A stretch of 49,501 nucleotides of DNA from NCBI RefSeq assembly GCF_015207665.1, contig NZ_JADEWL010000038.1:1-49501 (forward strand), in the 5' to 3' direction. Under the pieces are notes generated by a model, which worked only from the letters and a program-made list of their open reading frames with translations, did not search any database and was not told the DNA's origin. Positions 23,210-30,639 of this stretch are shown one piece after another (position 1 is the first letter of the stretch; each line of letters begins with the position of its first letter). The position numbers and the translations under genes are program-made. Source of the stretch: Plectonema cf. radiosum LEGE 06105. GTDB lineage: Bacteria; Cyanobacteriota; Cyanobacteriia; Cyanobacteriales; Nostocaceae.

Positions 23210-23836
23210 TCAAATCCCCTGCTCAAATTGTTCCCAAGCATCTACTTGGTTTGGAATAGTTACACATTCAGATAAAAATGCAATATTCAACTCTGGTATA
23301 AGCTCAGAAGATTGGATTTCTTCATAACCAAAGTTAAGTGCGAATTGTTTTAAATCGCGCAGGTAATAAAGGCTAAATTTATTTTTCTTCCAAAACCAAA
23401 CTTCTGTTACTCCCAACCTGCTATAAGTTTCTAATTTTTTGATGCTACCGCTGGTAATAGTTACTTCTATAGCTAAATCCGGGATTTCTTTTTCATCATC
23501 ATCAAAACAGTAGCATTCGTCCGGTTCTACCCCAGCTTGCTTCAACCGATTTCTAACAGTCGTGCTACCCATTGAAAAGTGGTTTATTTTTTTCTTACAA
23601 AAATAAAATTCTAAAAGGAACCCGATTCGAGATTTAACATTTTCATGTTTTTTGGAAGGTGACACGATTTCTAATACTTCATCTAAATAAGTAACTCGGT
23701 AATGTGAATTGTCTTCTAGTTTGGCGAGTATCAATTCATAACTGTCCCAAGAAACGTCACTGATAGTCAACCGTATGGATGAGCTATCGCCGAAAGTTTC
23801 CTTGCTGTCTTCTATTAACTCTTTGAAACTAACCAT
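23210..23836 (-). CDS. Uma2-family (DUF820) nuclease-like protein
   Basis: A 208-residue intact member of the Uma2 family. The visible core is EIVSPSKKHENVKSRI, EPDECYCF, IPDLAIEVTITSG, KLETYSRLGVTEVWFW and LYYL. The D-x-A-I-E-V segment corresponds to the PD-(D/E)xK catalytic strands. Uma2 proteins are present in many copies in cyanobacteria. Their substrate is not established. It is only distantly similar to the frameshifted copy at 21705, so it is not a recent duplicate. Confidence 0.85.
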   Translation of the reverse strand: MVSFKELIEDSKETFGDSSSIRLTISDVSWDSYELILAKLEDNSHYRVTYLDEVLEIVSPSKKHENVKSRIGFLLEFYFCKKKINHFSMGSTTVRNRLKQAGVEPDECYCFDDDEKEIPDLAIEVTITSGSIKKLETYSRLGVTEVWFWKKNKFSLYYLRDLKQFALNFGYEEIQSSELIPELNIAFLSECVTIPNQVDAWEQFEQGI

Positions 23837-23924
23837 ATTTTTCTCCTACGTTCTTGTTCGGGCTGCTGCATTAGAAACACCCCACTTCCGGAGAGCGCAT
23901 TGGTTCGTGCTTCCGGCATCGGTT

Positions 23925-24170
23925 TTAAACCGCTTCCATCTCAACAACTTCACCCCCGCACCATTGAATCAGTAGCCAACGGTCAGAATCTTTATCTAAA
24001 GCTGGCTTGATGCGAAAGTTAAACTCGTATTGCCACGCTTCTATACCATATTGGGCAACAAATTCTTTTTCTAATTTACAAAACTTGTCCCAATTTCGCT
24101 CCCCAATCGCAACGAAAAATGGGGCAATCGCTTTTATTGGTTTCGCTTCTACACTAAGCATTTGGGTCAT
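23925..24170 (-). CDS. Hypothetical protein, paralogue of the gene at 22607
   Basis: An 81-residue protein from ATG 24170 (MTQMLSVEAKPIKAI). It shares the pattern KLEKEF...EAW...FNFRIKPALDKDSDRWLLIQ with the 86-residue protein at 22607-22867. A reading from 24248 adds a hydrophobic 26-residue start that looks untranslated. It closes a leftward series of small genes that begins at 24887. Function unknown. Confidence 0.6.
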   Translation of the reverse strand: MTQMLSVEAKPIKAIAPFFVAIGERNWDKFCKLEKEFVAQYGIEAWQYEFNFRIKPALDKDSDRWLLIQWCGGEVVEMEAV

Positions 24171-24248
24171 CCGAAAAAATACAAATAATAGGTAAATATG
24201 AAGGAAGTGAGAGGCAATTGACGTACTCGCGAGATGCCGCCACACCAA

Positions 24249-24539
24249 TTAAGCAACATCCGCCGATTCTATAAATTCAAGCAATGGAGGGAAGATTTTA
24301 GCCCTATCACTAGAAACGATAACTAAGCTCACGGTCGAGTGTGAATTGCGAATGTAATTGTTAAGAACTGCAAAAGCTTTAGTAGTCAAATAATGTGCAT
24401 TTTTTAAAACTACTACTGGTTTTGCGGTTTTATTTTCTGCAAGGAGTTGTTGTACTTGAGATATTAAATTTTCAATATCTTCCGCTTTGTATGCCGTATG
24501 GGCATCAAAATCAATTACTGAATCACATACGCAATACAT
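24249..24539 (-). CDS. Small protein resembling part of a clamp-loader/AAA+ core
   Basis: A 96-residue protein. PVVVLKNAHYLTTKAFAVLNNYI followed by STVSLVIVSSDRAKIFPPLLEFIES resembles the Walker B to sensor-1 stretch of DNA polymerase III delta-prime-type proteins, where an 'ID.A..L...A.NALLK.LEEP' helix precedes a sensor strand. There is no Walker A, and the protein is far shorter than a clamp-loader subunit. The start ATG overlaps the previous gene's stop (TAATG), so the two are translationally coupled. Either a captured fragment or chance similarity. Confidence 0.5.
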   Translation of the reverse strand: MYCVCDSVIDFDAHTAYKAEDIENLISQVQQLLAENKTAKPVVVLKNAHYLTTKAFAVLNNYIRNSHSTVSLVIVSSDRAKIFPPLLEFIESADVA

Positions 24540-24718
24540 TATTTTTCGTCCTCTTCTTTATTCTCTATTTTCTCAAAAGTTCCATCCGCTCGCCTTCGCC
24601 ATCCGTCAACAATCAAGTCATCTTCTGGGTCGCGTGGCTTAGATGGGTCACGCCAATCACGAATAGAATCATCTTCTGGTTTCTTATCTTTTTTGTTTGG
24701 CGGGTTGTTCTCGTTCAT
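24539..24718 (-). CDS. Small charged hypothetical protein
   Basis: A 59-residue, highly polar protein (MNENNPPNKKDKKPEDD...DGWRRRADGTFEKIENKEEDEK), probably disordered. I chose ATG 24718 because GGAGG lies just upstream. It overlaps the end of the RHH gene by 35 bp and the next gene's start by one base, so it is the middle of a coupled three-gene run. Function unknown. Confidence 0.6.
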   Translation of the reverse strand: MNENNPPNKKDKKPEDDSIRDWRDPSKPRDPEDDLIVDGWRRRADGTFEKIENKEEDEK

Positions 24719-24887
24719 CTTCCTCCGGGTCAAAGTCGGGGGCAACTTCTGCAAGCCACTTTTCAATCAGTTCATTGATAATTTTGTCCATATCCTTCCC
24801 TGCTTTGAGCGCTTCAATCTTAAAGCGCAGGTGAATATTCTTTGGTACGCGAGCGCGTACATAAACAACATCTTTAGCTCTAGGCAT
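24684..24887 (-). CDS. Small ribbon-helix-helix-like DNA-binding protein
   Basis: A 67-residue protein. YVRARVPKNIHLRFKIEALKAGKDMDKIINELIEKWL has the beta-strand and two-helix pattern of RHH regulators (CopG/ParG-like), with a short acidic then basic tail. It is divergent from the parM-like gene and separated from it by a region holding AGCTATnnAGCTAT sites. It may be the autorepressor of this region or a centromere-binding protein of the actin-type partition locus. It leads a coupled run of three small genes. Confidence 0.75.
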   Translation of the reverse strand: MPRAKDVVYVRARVPKNIHLRFKIEALKAGKDMDKIINELIEKWLAEVAPDFDPEEDEREQPAKQKR

Positions 24888-24897
24888 TACTTAATAT

Positions 24898-24911
24898 ATA
24901 GCTTTATAGCT
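24898..24911. promoter_or_regulatory. Inverted paired AGCTAT site
   Basis: Reads ATAGCTTTATAGCT, which on the minus strand is AGCTATnnAGCTAT. It lies 10 bp upstream of the small RHH gene. Confidence 0.65.
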
Positions 24912-24947
24912 CTAATATACATAATGTATACGTGTTACTTATGGTGG

Positions 24948-24961
24948 AGCTATGGAGCTAT
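24948..24961. promoter_or_regulatory. Paired AGCTAT site
   Basis: AGCTATGGAGCTAT: two half-sites 8 bp apart in direct orientation. Confidence 0.7.
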
Positions 24962-24979
24962 AAGTAATTATGGTCATGG

Positions 24980-24985
24980 AGCTAT
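24980..24985. promoter_or_regulatory. Single AGCTAT half-site
   Basis: A lone copy, within ATGGAGCTATAAA, between the two paired sites. Confidence 0.5.
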
Positions 24986-24996
24986 AAATATTATGG

Positions 24997-25010
24997 AGCT
25001 ATAGAGCTAT
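24997..25010. promoter_or_regulatory. Paired AGCTAT site
   Basis: AGCTATAGAGCTAT: third paired site, same 8-bp spacing. Taken together, the array at 24898-25010 is probably the centromere and/or operator of the ParM-type locus. Confidence 0.7.
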
Positions 25011-25322
25011 ATTAGAAATGTAACGGACACAGAGGAACGCTCTTTGGATGGATGAGGACGGAAGCGCAACGCCGCTTTTGTCGTCTTCCCACCCCTCTCA
25101 ATAAATCTGAAAGCCAAGTATAATCAATGTTTAAGCAATCTAACAATTTAAGCCAGCCTTATGACTTGAAGCGGCTCGTTGACGCAGTGAATAACAAAAA
25201 GGCAAGGCGACAGCGCCCCTTTTCAGGAACAAGCGTGAAAGTAGAACGGAAAGGGCAGAGCCAATCTTCCTGCTGATTAGCATCAGCCCGAAACGGCTGT
25301 TACTAGTCATGAAGGAGAAATT
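25011..25322. other. Leader region of the parM-like gene
   Basis: About 310 bp without a firm gene. A 49-codon frame at 25127-25276 (starting MFKQSNNLSQPYDLKR) looks partly protein-like but has no ribosome site, so I do not call it. A CAGCC/GGCTG hairpin lies near 25287-25302, just upstream of the AAGGAG site of the parM-like gene. Confidence 0.45.
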
Positions 25323-26297
25323 ATGGATACACTTTGCGCTGATATCGGTAACTTTAGCGTTTTAACTGCTGTTGTGGGGAATAAACCCGCAAGCATTAAT
25401 AAAATGCGTTCTTTGATTGTAGACGTTACCCACAAAGGTGATGTCCGCGATGGTTTAACAGCGGACGATAGCCCCTTGGTGGAAGTTAAAGGCAAGTTCT
25501 TTAAACTAGGTCGCCAAGCTGGGAGACAGCCAAACTGTTTGAGTGCGGCGGAAGCGGGTAAAAATCAAGCGGAAATATTTTTACCAATGTTGCTTGCAAA
25601 TACACCTGACGGTTTTGAGGGTTCGGTTTCAATGCTTGTCCCCGCATTTTCCAAGTCGGCAGAGACTTGGATTAGAACAGCTATTTTGGGTACTCATGAG
25701 TACAGTGTTAATAAACGCACGCGAATTGCATCTTTTACGGATATTGAATTTCACCGCGAATCTGACACAGCTTTACATTATGCATACATAAGAGGTATTG
25801 TTCCTCAAACTGAGGGAACATTGTTAATTGATATTGGCGGTGGAACGGTTAATGCGGTAATCGCAACGTTTGAGGATGGGGAATTGGATATACTTTGGCG
25901 CGATTCTTTTGATAATCGCGGAGGTATTGCTCTAGCTAAAGGAATTCTTGACACCGACTATGTAAAGGCACAAAAGACAATGAAAACTGCCGATATTATG
26001 GACGCGATTGCGAACGGGAAACGTTACATCGGAAATCGTCCAGACCGCAGTTTTGAGCCTGTTTTTGATGACTGTGTTAAGGCTTGGTTTAAGGCAATCC
26101 GCGTAACTGTCATGTCTGCTGCTGATGCCTATTTGGATGATGTTAACAACATTGTTTGGATGGGTGGCAGTGTTGAATTACTACGCCCTCAACTGGAAGG
26201 TAAAGACGGGCAATTAGTATTCCCATCACCTCAAGAAGCAAACATTAATGCTTTGATTCATCTCTGCGGTGGCGATGTGGAGGTAGTTGCAGCATGA
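25323..26297 (+). CDS. ParM/StbA-like actin-type partition ATPase
   Basis: A 324-residue actin-fold ATPase. The phosphate-1 loop is ADIGNFS (5-11), the phosphate-2 loop is LLIDIGGGTVNAV (about 167-179), and the adenosine motif is NIVWMGGSVELL. Such proteins form filaments that push plasmid copies apart, nucleated by an RHH adaptor bound to a centromere. The start has AAGGAG 8 bases upstream. The next gene begins in its stop codon (ATGA overlap) and is the likely adaptor. The upstream AGCTAT array is the likely centromere. The length matches ParM-type proteins. Confidence 0.88.
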   Translation: MDTLCADIGNFSVLTAVVGNKPASINKMRSLIVDVTHKGDVRDGLTADDSPLVEVKGKFFKLGRQAGRQPNCLSAAEAGKNQAEIFLPMLLANTPDGFEGSVSMLVPAFSKSAETWIRTAILGTHEYSVNKRTRIASFTDIEFHRESDTALHYAYIRGIVPQTEGTLLIDIGGGTVNAVIATFEDGELDILWRDSFDNRGGIALAKGILDTDYVKAQKTMKTADIMDAIANGKRYIGNRPDRSFEPVFDDCVKAWFKAIRVTVMSAADAYLDDVNNIVWMGGSVELLRPQLEGKDGQLVFPSPQEANINALIHLCGGDVEVVAA

Positions 26298-26671
26298 GTA
26301 GCCCCCGAATCACTTTGAAGGGTGCGACTCAAGAGGCTTGCAACAGAATTCTGAATCAAACACCGATTGAGACTTACACCGAACTTTTTAAACTCCTGTT
26401 AATGCGATATGAACGGGAGTTTATAGAAGCCACTAACGGTTATCTTCGGCAATCTCCGGTTACATCACATCCAGATGGGGTTGCACTACAACTAAACAAG
26501 GTTATAGATAAGCCACTGATAAAACCAGACCAACTACATCCAGATAAGGTTGTGGCGCAACCAAGTATGGGTGCAGAGGAACAAGTTAAACCACAGTCGG
26601 ACAGAAGGGTACAGGTTGACCCACAACGCTCCCTATCTGCAAAACAAATGTTGATGGATTTTGACGATTAA
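26294..26671 (+). CDS. ParR-like adaptor protein
   Basis: A 125-residue protein translationally coupled to the parM-like gene (4-bp overlap). The first 50 residues (RITLKGATQEACNRIL...TYTELFKLLLMRYEREFIEA) suit an RHH DNA-binding domain. The remainder is a polar Pro/Gln-rich tail ending SAKQMLMDFDD, and ParR proteins contact the ParM filament through a C-terminal region. The assignment rests on layout and position. Confidence 0.78.
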   Translation: MSSPRITLKGATQEACNRILNQTPIETYTELFKLLLMRYEREFIEATNGYLRQSPVTSHPDGVALQLNKVIDKPLIKPDQLHPDKVVAQPSMGAEEQVKPQSDRRVQVDPQRSLSAKQMLMDFDD

Positions 26672-26673
26672 AA

Positions 26674-26832
26674 ATGACACAGAAACGAATAGTACTTAAC
26701 CCAAAACATACCGACAAAGCACAAAAAATACTTGCACAAACTGGCATTGATAACTGTAGTCAGTTATTTAGCATCTTGCTTGTAAATTTTGGCGATGACT
26801 TAATCAAAAGACTTAAAGGGGATTGTCAATAA
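26674..26832 (+). CDS. Second short ParR-like/RHH protein (52 aa)
   Basis: A 52-residue protein (MTQKRIVLNPKHTDKAQKIL...) beginning 2 bp after the ParR-like gene. RIVLN...AQKILAQTGIDNCSQLFSILLVNFGDDLIKRL lines up with RITLK...CNRILNQTPIETYTELFKLLLMRYEREFIEA of its neighbour, so it looks like a duplicated DNA-binding domain without the tail. It could bind the same sites without joining the filament, acting as a competitor or repressor. Its stop overlaps the ATG of a further short frame (TAATG). Confidence 0.65.
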   Translation: MTQKRIVLNPKHTDKAQKILAQTGIDNCSQLFSILLVNFGDDLIKRLKGDCQ

Positions 26833-27002
26833 TGGATTTGCTTACCCTCCCGATTGCACAATGGCACTTACGTTTAAATGGCTTTGCAATCAAGAAGATT
26901 TTCAAAAACTAGTTCTTGATAGCCTGCGTACTAGCCGATGTGTCTTTAGTTGATGCATGGCACTTTATTGAGGCAGCTATAAAGTTACGCTCAGAAAATT
27001 AA
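26832..27002 (+). pseudogene. Short frame interrupted by an in-frame stop
   Basis: A 57-codon frame coupled to the previous gene through TAATG. It reads MDLLTLPIAQWHLRLNGFAI and on to TAG at 26910-26912, then stays open and protein-like (LADVSLVDAWHFIEAAIKL) to TAA at 27000. It may be a small gene broken by one change, or only a 26-residue peptide. Family not recognised. Confidence 0.35.
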
Positions 27003-27084
27003 CAAGCACTCCCCAGACCGCGAATCCGGGAAGTGCTGGGATGCATCTGCCGCAAACAAATACAACACGAAGGATTATACAGCA

Positions 27085-27345
27085 ATGTCAAAACCACTTG
27101 GATACTACTCTCTAGATGTCAATAATAATGCCTTGTTGAGAGACATGACTGAGAGTTGGGGAGAGGGTCTAGACCATATTTCGGAAGCGGACACATTATG
27201 GTTAATTGCCCGTATCGCTCATGAGGCTTGGCAGCAAGAACCAACCAACTCAGCGCCATCATCAGAAGCGGAAGAGGTTGTCGATAGGCTGCATGAGTTG
27301 AGCTATCACGAAAAGCAATGGTTGCTGCAAGCTCTCACTCAGTAA
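27085..27345 (+). CDS. Hypothetical protein
   Basis: An 86-residue acidic helical protein (MSKPLGYYSLDVNNNALLRDM). The pattern SEADTLWLIARIAHEAW and the C-terminal VVDRLHELSYHEKQWLLQAL suggest a helical bundle. I have no name for it, though similar small proteins occur on cyanobacterial plasmids and chromosomes. It begins a run of four genes in the same direction up to the terminator at 30298. Confidence 0.7.
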   Translation: MSKPLGYYSLDVNNNALLRDMTESWGEGLDHISEADTLWLIARIAHEAWQQEPTNSAPSSEAEEVVDRLHELSYHEKQWLLQALTQ

Positions 27346-27405
27346 GGATGCTCTTTGACATTGTGTCCCCAAACATCCTGCATTAAAACAACCTATTTTT
27401 TAACT

Positions 27406-27927
27406 ATGAAAGAAAAATACGAACAGTTTCGCGAATCCCTTCTAGACCTTGGGATTAAGCCATCTAACCTTATGTTTGGCGGATTGTTGGTAATTGGTGC
27501 TATAGCATCAATTCCCTCTATCCAAAAGCATCAAGCCAGAACAGATTTAATCCGTGCTGATATCAAGGCAAGGGAAGCAAAAGCTGAAGCCCTAAACCGT
27601 CAATTTGAATACGAACAACGTCAGGAAGAAGTAGCCAATAAAAGGTATAAATCATGTCTTCCTGTTGTGGGTAAAGAATACCGTAATAGAACCCATTATT
27701 TTACAGGTTTGAAGGAAGGAGATAAGCCCAAGGATAGGATTTCAGGGAAATATTTACCCTCCGGTACTGTAGTCTGCGACGCGCATGGGGTCACTGGGGT
27801 AATTAACCAAGATGGAGCAGTAAGCTATACCGCTTACACTGGCAATCGCGATTTGGTTCAATCTCGGTTATCTAGGTTCAGAGGTTCGCAATATTCACAG
27901 CCAGTAAACATTATTGAGGACAAGTAA
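27406..27927 (+). CDS. Membrane-anchored hypothetical protein
   Basis: A 173-residue protein from ATG 27406. It has one membrane segment near residues 20-36 (NLMFGGLLVIGAIASI), then a charged helix likely to form a coiled coil (TDLIRADIKAREAKAEALNRQF), then a small soluble domain with a paired CLPVVG...TVVCDAHG pattern. It starts 2 bp before the end-to-start junction with the next membrane-protein gene. The context suggests a membrane complex with the two genes after it. Confidence 0.65.
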   Translation: MKEKYEQFRESLLDLGIKPSNLMFGGLLVIGAIASIPSIQKHQARTDLIRADIKAREAKAEALNRQFEYEQRQEEVANKRYKSCLPVVGKEYRNRTHYFTGLKEGDKPKDRISGKYLPSGTVVCDAHGVTGVINQDGAVSYTAYTGNRDLVQSRLSRFRGSQYSQPVNIIEDK

Positions 27928-27929
27928 TT

Positions 27930-28640
27930 ATGGGATTAGGTGGAAATAAATCAAGCAGCAGCAAGTCTGACAACACTAGAACCTACAACTACAACGGTAC
28001 TCAAAAACCGCCGTTCATGTTGCAAATATTAATTTGGGTGATAACGGGAATAATTATTAGTATTATCCTCGCCAACATCAAGCCTTATGAAATTATTGCA
28101 GCGCGGTATTTTAGAGGAATTACATATTCAGACCTAACTAATTTCTTATCAAGCTTGTGGGTAATTGGTGGAATTTTTAGCTTATTCATGCGCTTCATTA
28201 ATTTTGGATTCGGTACATTGTTATGGGCTGGGATTCAAATACTAGAATTAATTCCTTCTGAACTACTAGGACATGAGAAATTTCTAGATAAAAACATACA
28301 GAAAGCGGGTAGAAATCAGTATGCATCGTCTAATAATGACTCATGGGAAGTTAAGTTAGCTAAGAAATTAAGAAATAGTTGCAGCACTGAAGTGTTACGC
28401 TTTCTCATCATCTTAGGCGTGTGTGTATACGTTGTAGATTTCTTCCTATGTTTGACTGTCTTTCCCCCAGTTAAAGGCGGTGGAGATGTTTGGAAACTGT
28501 TAGATATTGTCCAGTATCAGCAGTTCTCAAAAATTGATTGGGAAAACATTATTAGAGCAGTAACAACTGTTGGCGCGGTGCAATTCTTGCTCAAACTACG
28601 CAAGATTATTGTGCAAATAATTCGCGATTTAAGAGATTAA
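27930..28640 (+). CDS. Polytopic membrane protein, hypothetical
   Basis: A 236-residue protein. A Ser/Asn-rich start (MGLGGNKSSSSKSDN) is followed by membrane segments near 32-50 (ILIWVITGIIISIILANI), 74-95 (LWVIGGIFSLFM), 155-175 (FLIILGVCVYVVDFFLCL) and probably a fourth near 205-215. It starts 2 bp after the previous gene. Family not recognised. It may be the membrane partner of the ATPase encoded next. Confidence 0.65.
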   Translation: MGLGGNKSSSSKSDNTRTYNYNGTQKPPFMLQILIWVITGIIISIILANIKPYEIIAARYFRGITYSDLTNFLSSLWVIGGIFSLFMRFINFGFGTLLWAGIQILELIPSELLGHEKFLDKNIQKAGRNQYASSNNDSWEVKLAKKLRNSCSTEVLRFLIILGVCVYVVDFFLCLTVFPPVKGGGDVWKLLDIVQYQQFSKIDWENIIRAVTTVGAVQFLLKLRKIIVQIIRDLRD

Positions 28641-28728
28641 GAAATACATAAAGCGGGCAAGCTTAAAAACCAATAGGGGGTGTAATTCCCCAACTCGCTA
28701 TGTCCAATATTGTTATCAATTAATTGTC

Positions 28729-30279
28729 ATGACTAATTTTGACCCGCAGGGCGATTTTAAGGATATTGAGCATTGGGAGCTAATCGCAGAACGCAAAGCA
28801 TCTAATACAGGCATGGCTGCTTCTATTATTGGAGGTGTGTTAGCTGGTGGTGCAGGTATTGCGTTTGGTGTTGAATTGTTGGGTGGAATAGCGGCTGTTT
28901 GGTGCATAAAATCAGCCTGGGATGCATCCAAAAACATTGGTAAAAGATTGCGATTGGTGCGGGACTGTGGTTGTAATGCATTCTTGTTAGATGAAGACCA
29001 ATTTAGGACTTACGTTAAGCAGTTTGGAGAAGAAACTGTAATTGAGGAATTGAGCTTTGCTAAAGAAACTGGAGTAGAATTATCACCCTTTGCTGAAAGC
29101 TGGTTTAGGACTTGCAATAAACAACTCAAAGGTTACTCCGAACAAATGGCATTGACTCAATCCGTCGCTTTGGGAGTGCAACAGCCAGTATTAAGCGTTC
29201 CAAATAAGATTGCGTCTGTCCCCGAACCATTTGTGCAAACTCAAGTAGATGTTTGGAGCAGTACGGATGATAAAGAAATTGACATTGTGGGTGAGATGAC
29301 AGACCGCATTAGCAATATTTTTATTGTTGGTCTGGGCGGTTCTGGTAAGGGGATGTTACTGGCTAATGCTTTAAGAGAAGTCAAACGGAAGCATCCAGAT
29401 AAGAAAATCTTTCTTGTTAATGGAAAAGTAGACCCCAAAGAAAGCGGATATTTTGAAGGAATTGTGGACGTTGAGAAACCGCTGCACTGCGAAAGTGCTA
29501 AACCTCAAACAGTTGCAGCGTGGTTTGAAGCTGCGATGTTCGATTATGATGCGTTCGCGGTTGAAAATAACGGAGCGCTGCTTGTCATTGATGAAGGAAC
29601 GATTATTGGCGCAAGATTAAAAACAGCCAAATGTACCACTTTAACTGATAAGTTAATCGGCATTACTTCCTGTGGTGGTAGCAGTGGTAAAAATGTTTGG
29701 TTTGTCGCTCAAACTCCTTTTGTTGGTGCCAATGGCAGCGATACATCAGGTATTAGTCAGCTAACACCAATTGTGTTAGTTACCAGCAACAATTTATCAG
29801 TAGTAGATAGCTGGAAGAGAGCGTCATTATTTAAGAAGTTTGACACGGAAGAAATTGCAGAATTAGTTGACCAAAGCGAATGTAATAGAGCCGTTTACTT
29901 TGGTAAAACCGCTCAATGGTACTCCTTACCAAAGCTTACTAACTATTCTGCTTTTAACAGAGACAAGGGCGAGTATATTGGTGATGTAAAATTTGCTGAT
30001 ATTCAGAATCAAGATACAGTTATTCAATCCACTATTGCAGCAATTGAGTTATCAGAAAATGCTCAAAAAGTTCTTGATTGGTTAGAAAATAAGGAAGCCG
30101 GTCAATGGTTCTACTATCGCAGTTCTTTATATAACAAACGCGACAATGCTTTTGCAATGATGCTTAGTAGATTAGGGTTACTAAATAACGAATCCGCGCT
30201 TGAAGATGTCTTTTTAGAATTACTTGAAGCGGAAAATATAGATATCTCAGATGACGGACTAGGAATCAAGCTGTTGTAA
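28729..30279 (+). CDS. Membrane-anchored P-loop ATPase (VirD4/HerA-like?)
   Basis: A 516-residue protein. Two membrane segments near 30-60 (GMAASIIGGVLAGGAGIAF, then GGIAAVWCIKSAW) precede an ATPase domain with Walker A GLGGSGKG (G201-G208, catalytic K207) and Walker B LLVIDE (D288, E289). A C-terminal winged-helix-like part follows (VLDWLENKEAGQWFYYRSSL). An N-terminal anchor plus such an ATPase fits type IV coupling proteins or DNA translocases, but no conserved coupling-protein motif beyond the P-loop is clear. A relaxase is encoded elsewhere on the plasmid, so a role in DNA delivery is possible. Confidence 0.65.
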   Translation: MTNFDPQGDFKDIEHWELIAERKASNTGMAASIIGGVLAGGAGIAFGVELLGGIAAVWCIKSAWDASKNIGKRLRLVRDCGCNAFLLDEDQFRTYVKQFGEETVIEELSFAKETGVELSPFAESWFRTCNKQLKGYSEQMALTQSVALGVQQPVLSVPNKIASVPEPFVQTQVDVWSSTDDKEIDIVGEMTDRISNIFIVGLGGSGKGMLLANALREVKRKHPDKKIFLVNGKVDPKESGYFEGIVDVEKPLHCESAKPQTVAAWFEAAMFDYDAFAVENNGALLVIDEGTIIGARLKTAKCTTLTDKLIGITSCGGSSGKNVWFVAQTPFVGANGSDTSGISQLTPIVLVTSNNLSVVDSWKRASLFKKFDTEEIAELVDQSECNRAVYFGKTAQWYSLPKLTNYSAFNRDKGEYIGDVKFADIQNQDTVIQSTIAAIELSENAQKVLDWLENKEAGQWFYYRSSLYNKRDNAFAMMLSRLGLLNNESALEDVFLELLEAENIDISDDGLGIKLL

Positions 30280-30282
30280 CTT

Positions 30283-30383
30283 AACCTGTAACTGTAACTG
30301 TAACAGACGGCTGTAACTCCTGTAAATGCGTTCTGTTACAGCTTTTTTTTGATATATGGTTTTGTTACGTTACGCCGTTACAA
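30283..30383. repeat. Cluster of TGTAAC / GTTAC motifs
   Basis: TGTAAC occurs at least five times on the plus strand between 30284 and 30318, and GTTAC (its complement) several times from 30335 to 30380. Part is explained by the terminator stem. The remaining copies could be protein-binding sites. Confidence 0.5.
30298..30350 (+). terminator. Rho-independent terminator
   Basis: CTGTAACAG (30298-30306) pairs perfectly with CTGTTACAG (30333-30341), followed by C and eight T. It closes the rightward operon ending at 30279. Confidence 0.85.
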
Positions 30384-30517
30384 GGTGAGATAATGTTAGT
30401 TATTTTAAATACAAAGAGCGATTAAATATTATAAATTCATTAATTATGATATATCTGCGTTAAAAATATTCGGTAGGTTTTAGCGTGTATATTTATGTTG
30501 ATTAAATAGGATAAATT

Positions 30518-30613
30518 ATGAGTGATAATCCAATTGGAAAAAATTACACGTACAACATAGACTGTCAAATAACAAATGATTTTTTAGATGGTATACAATT
30601 GGGCATTAAATAA
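30518..30613 (+). CDS. Possible 31-residue peptide
   Basis: A short frame (MSDNPIGKNYTYNIDC...) with only a weak AGGA upstream. It is not in frame with the gene that follows at 30640 and may be a remnant. Low confidence. Confidence 0.25.
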   Translation: MSDNPIGKNYTYNIDCQITNDFLDGIQLGIK

Positions 30614-30639
30614 ACACATATACGAAATAGTTTCTACTA

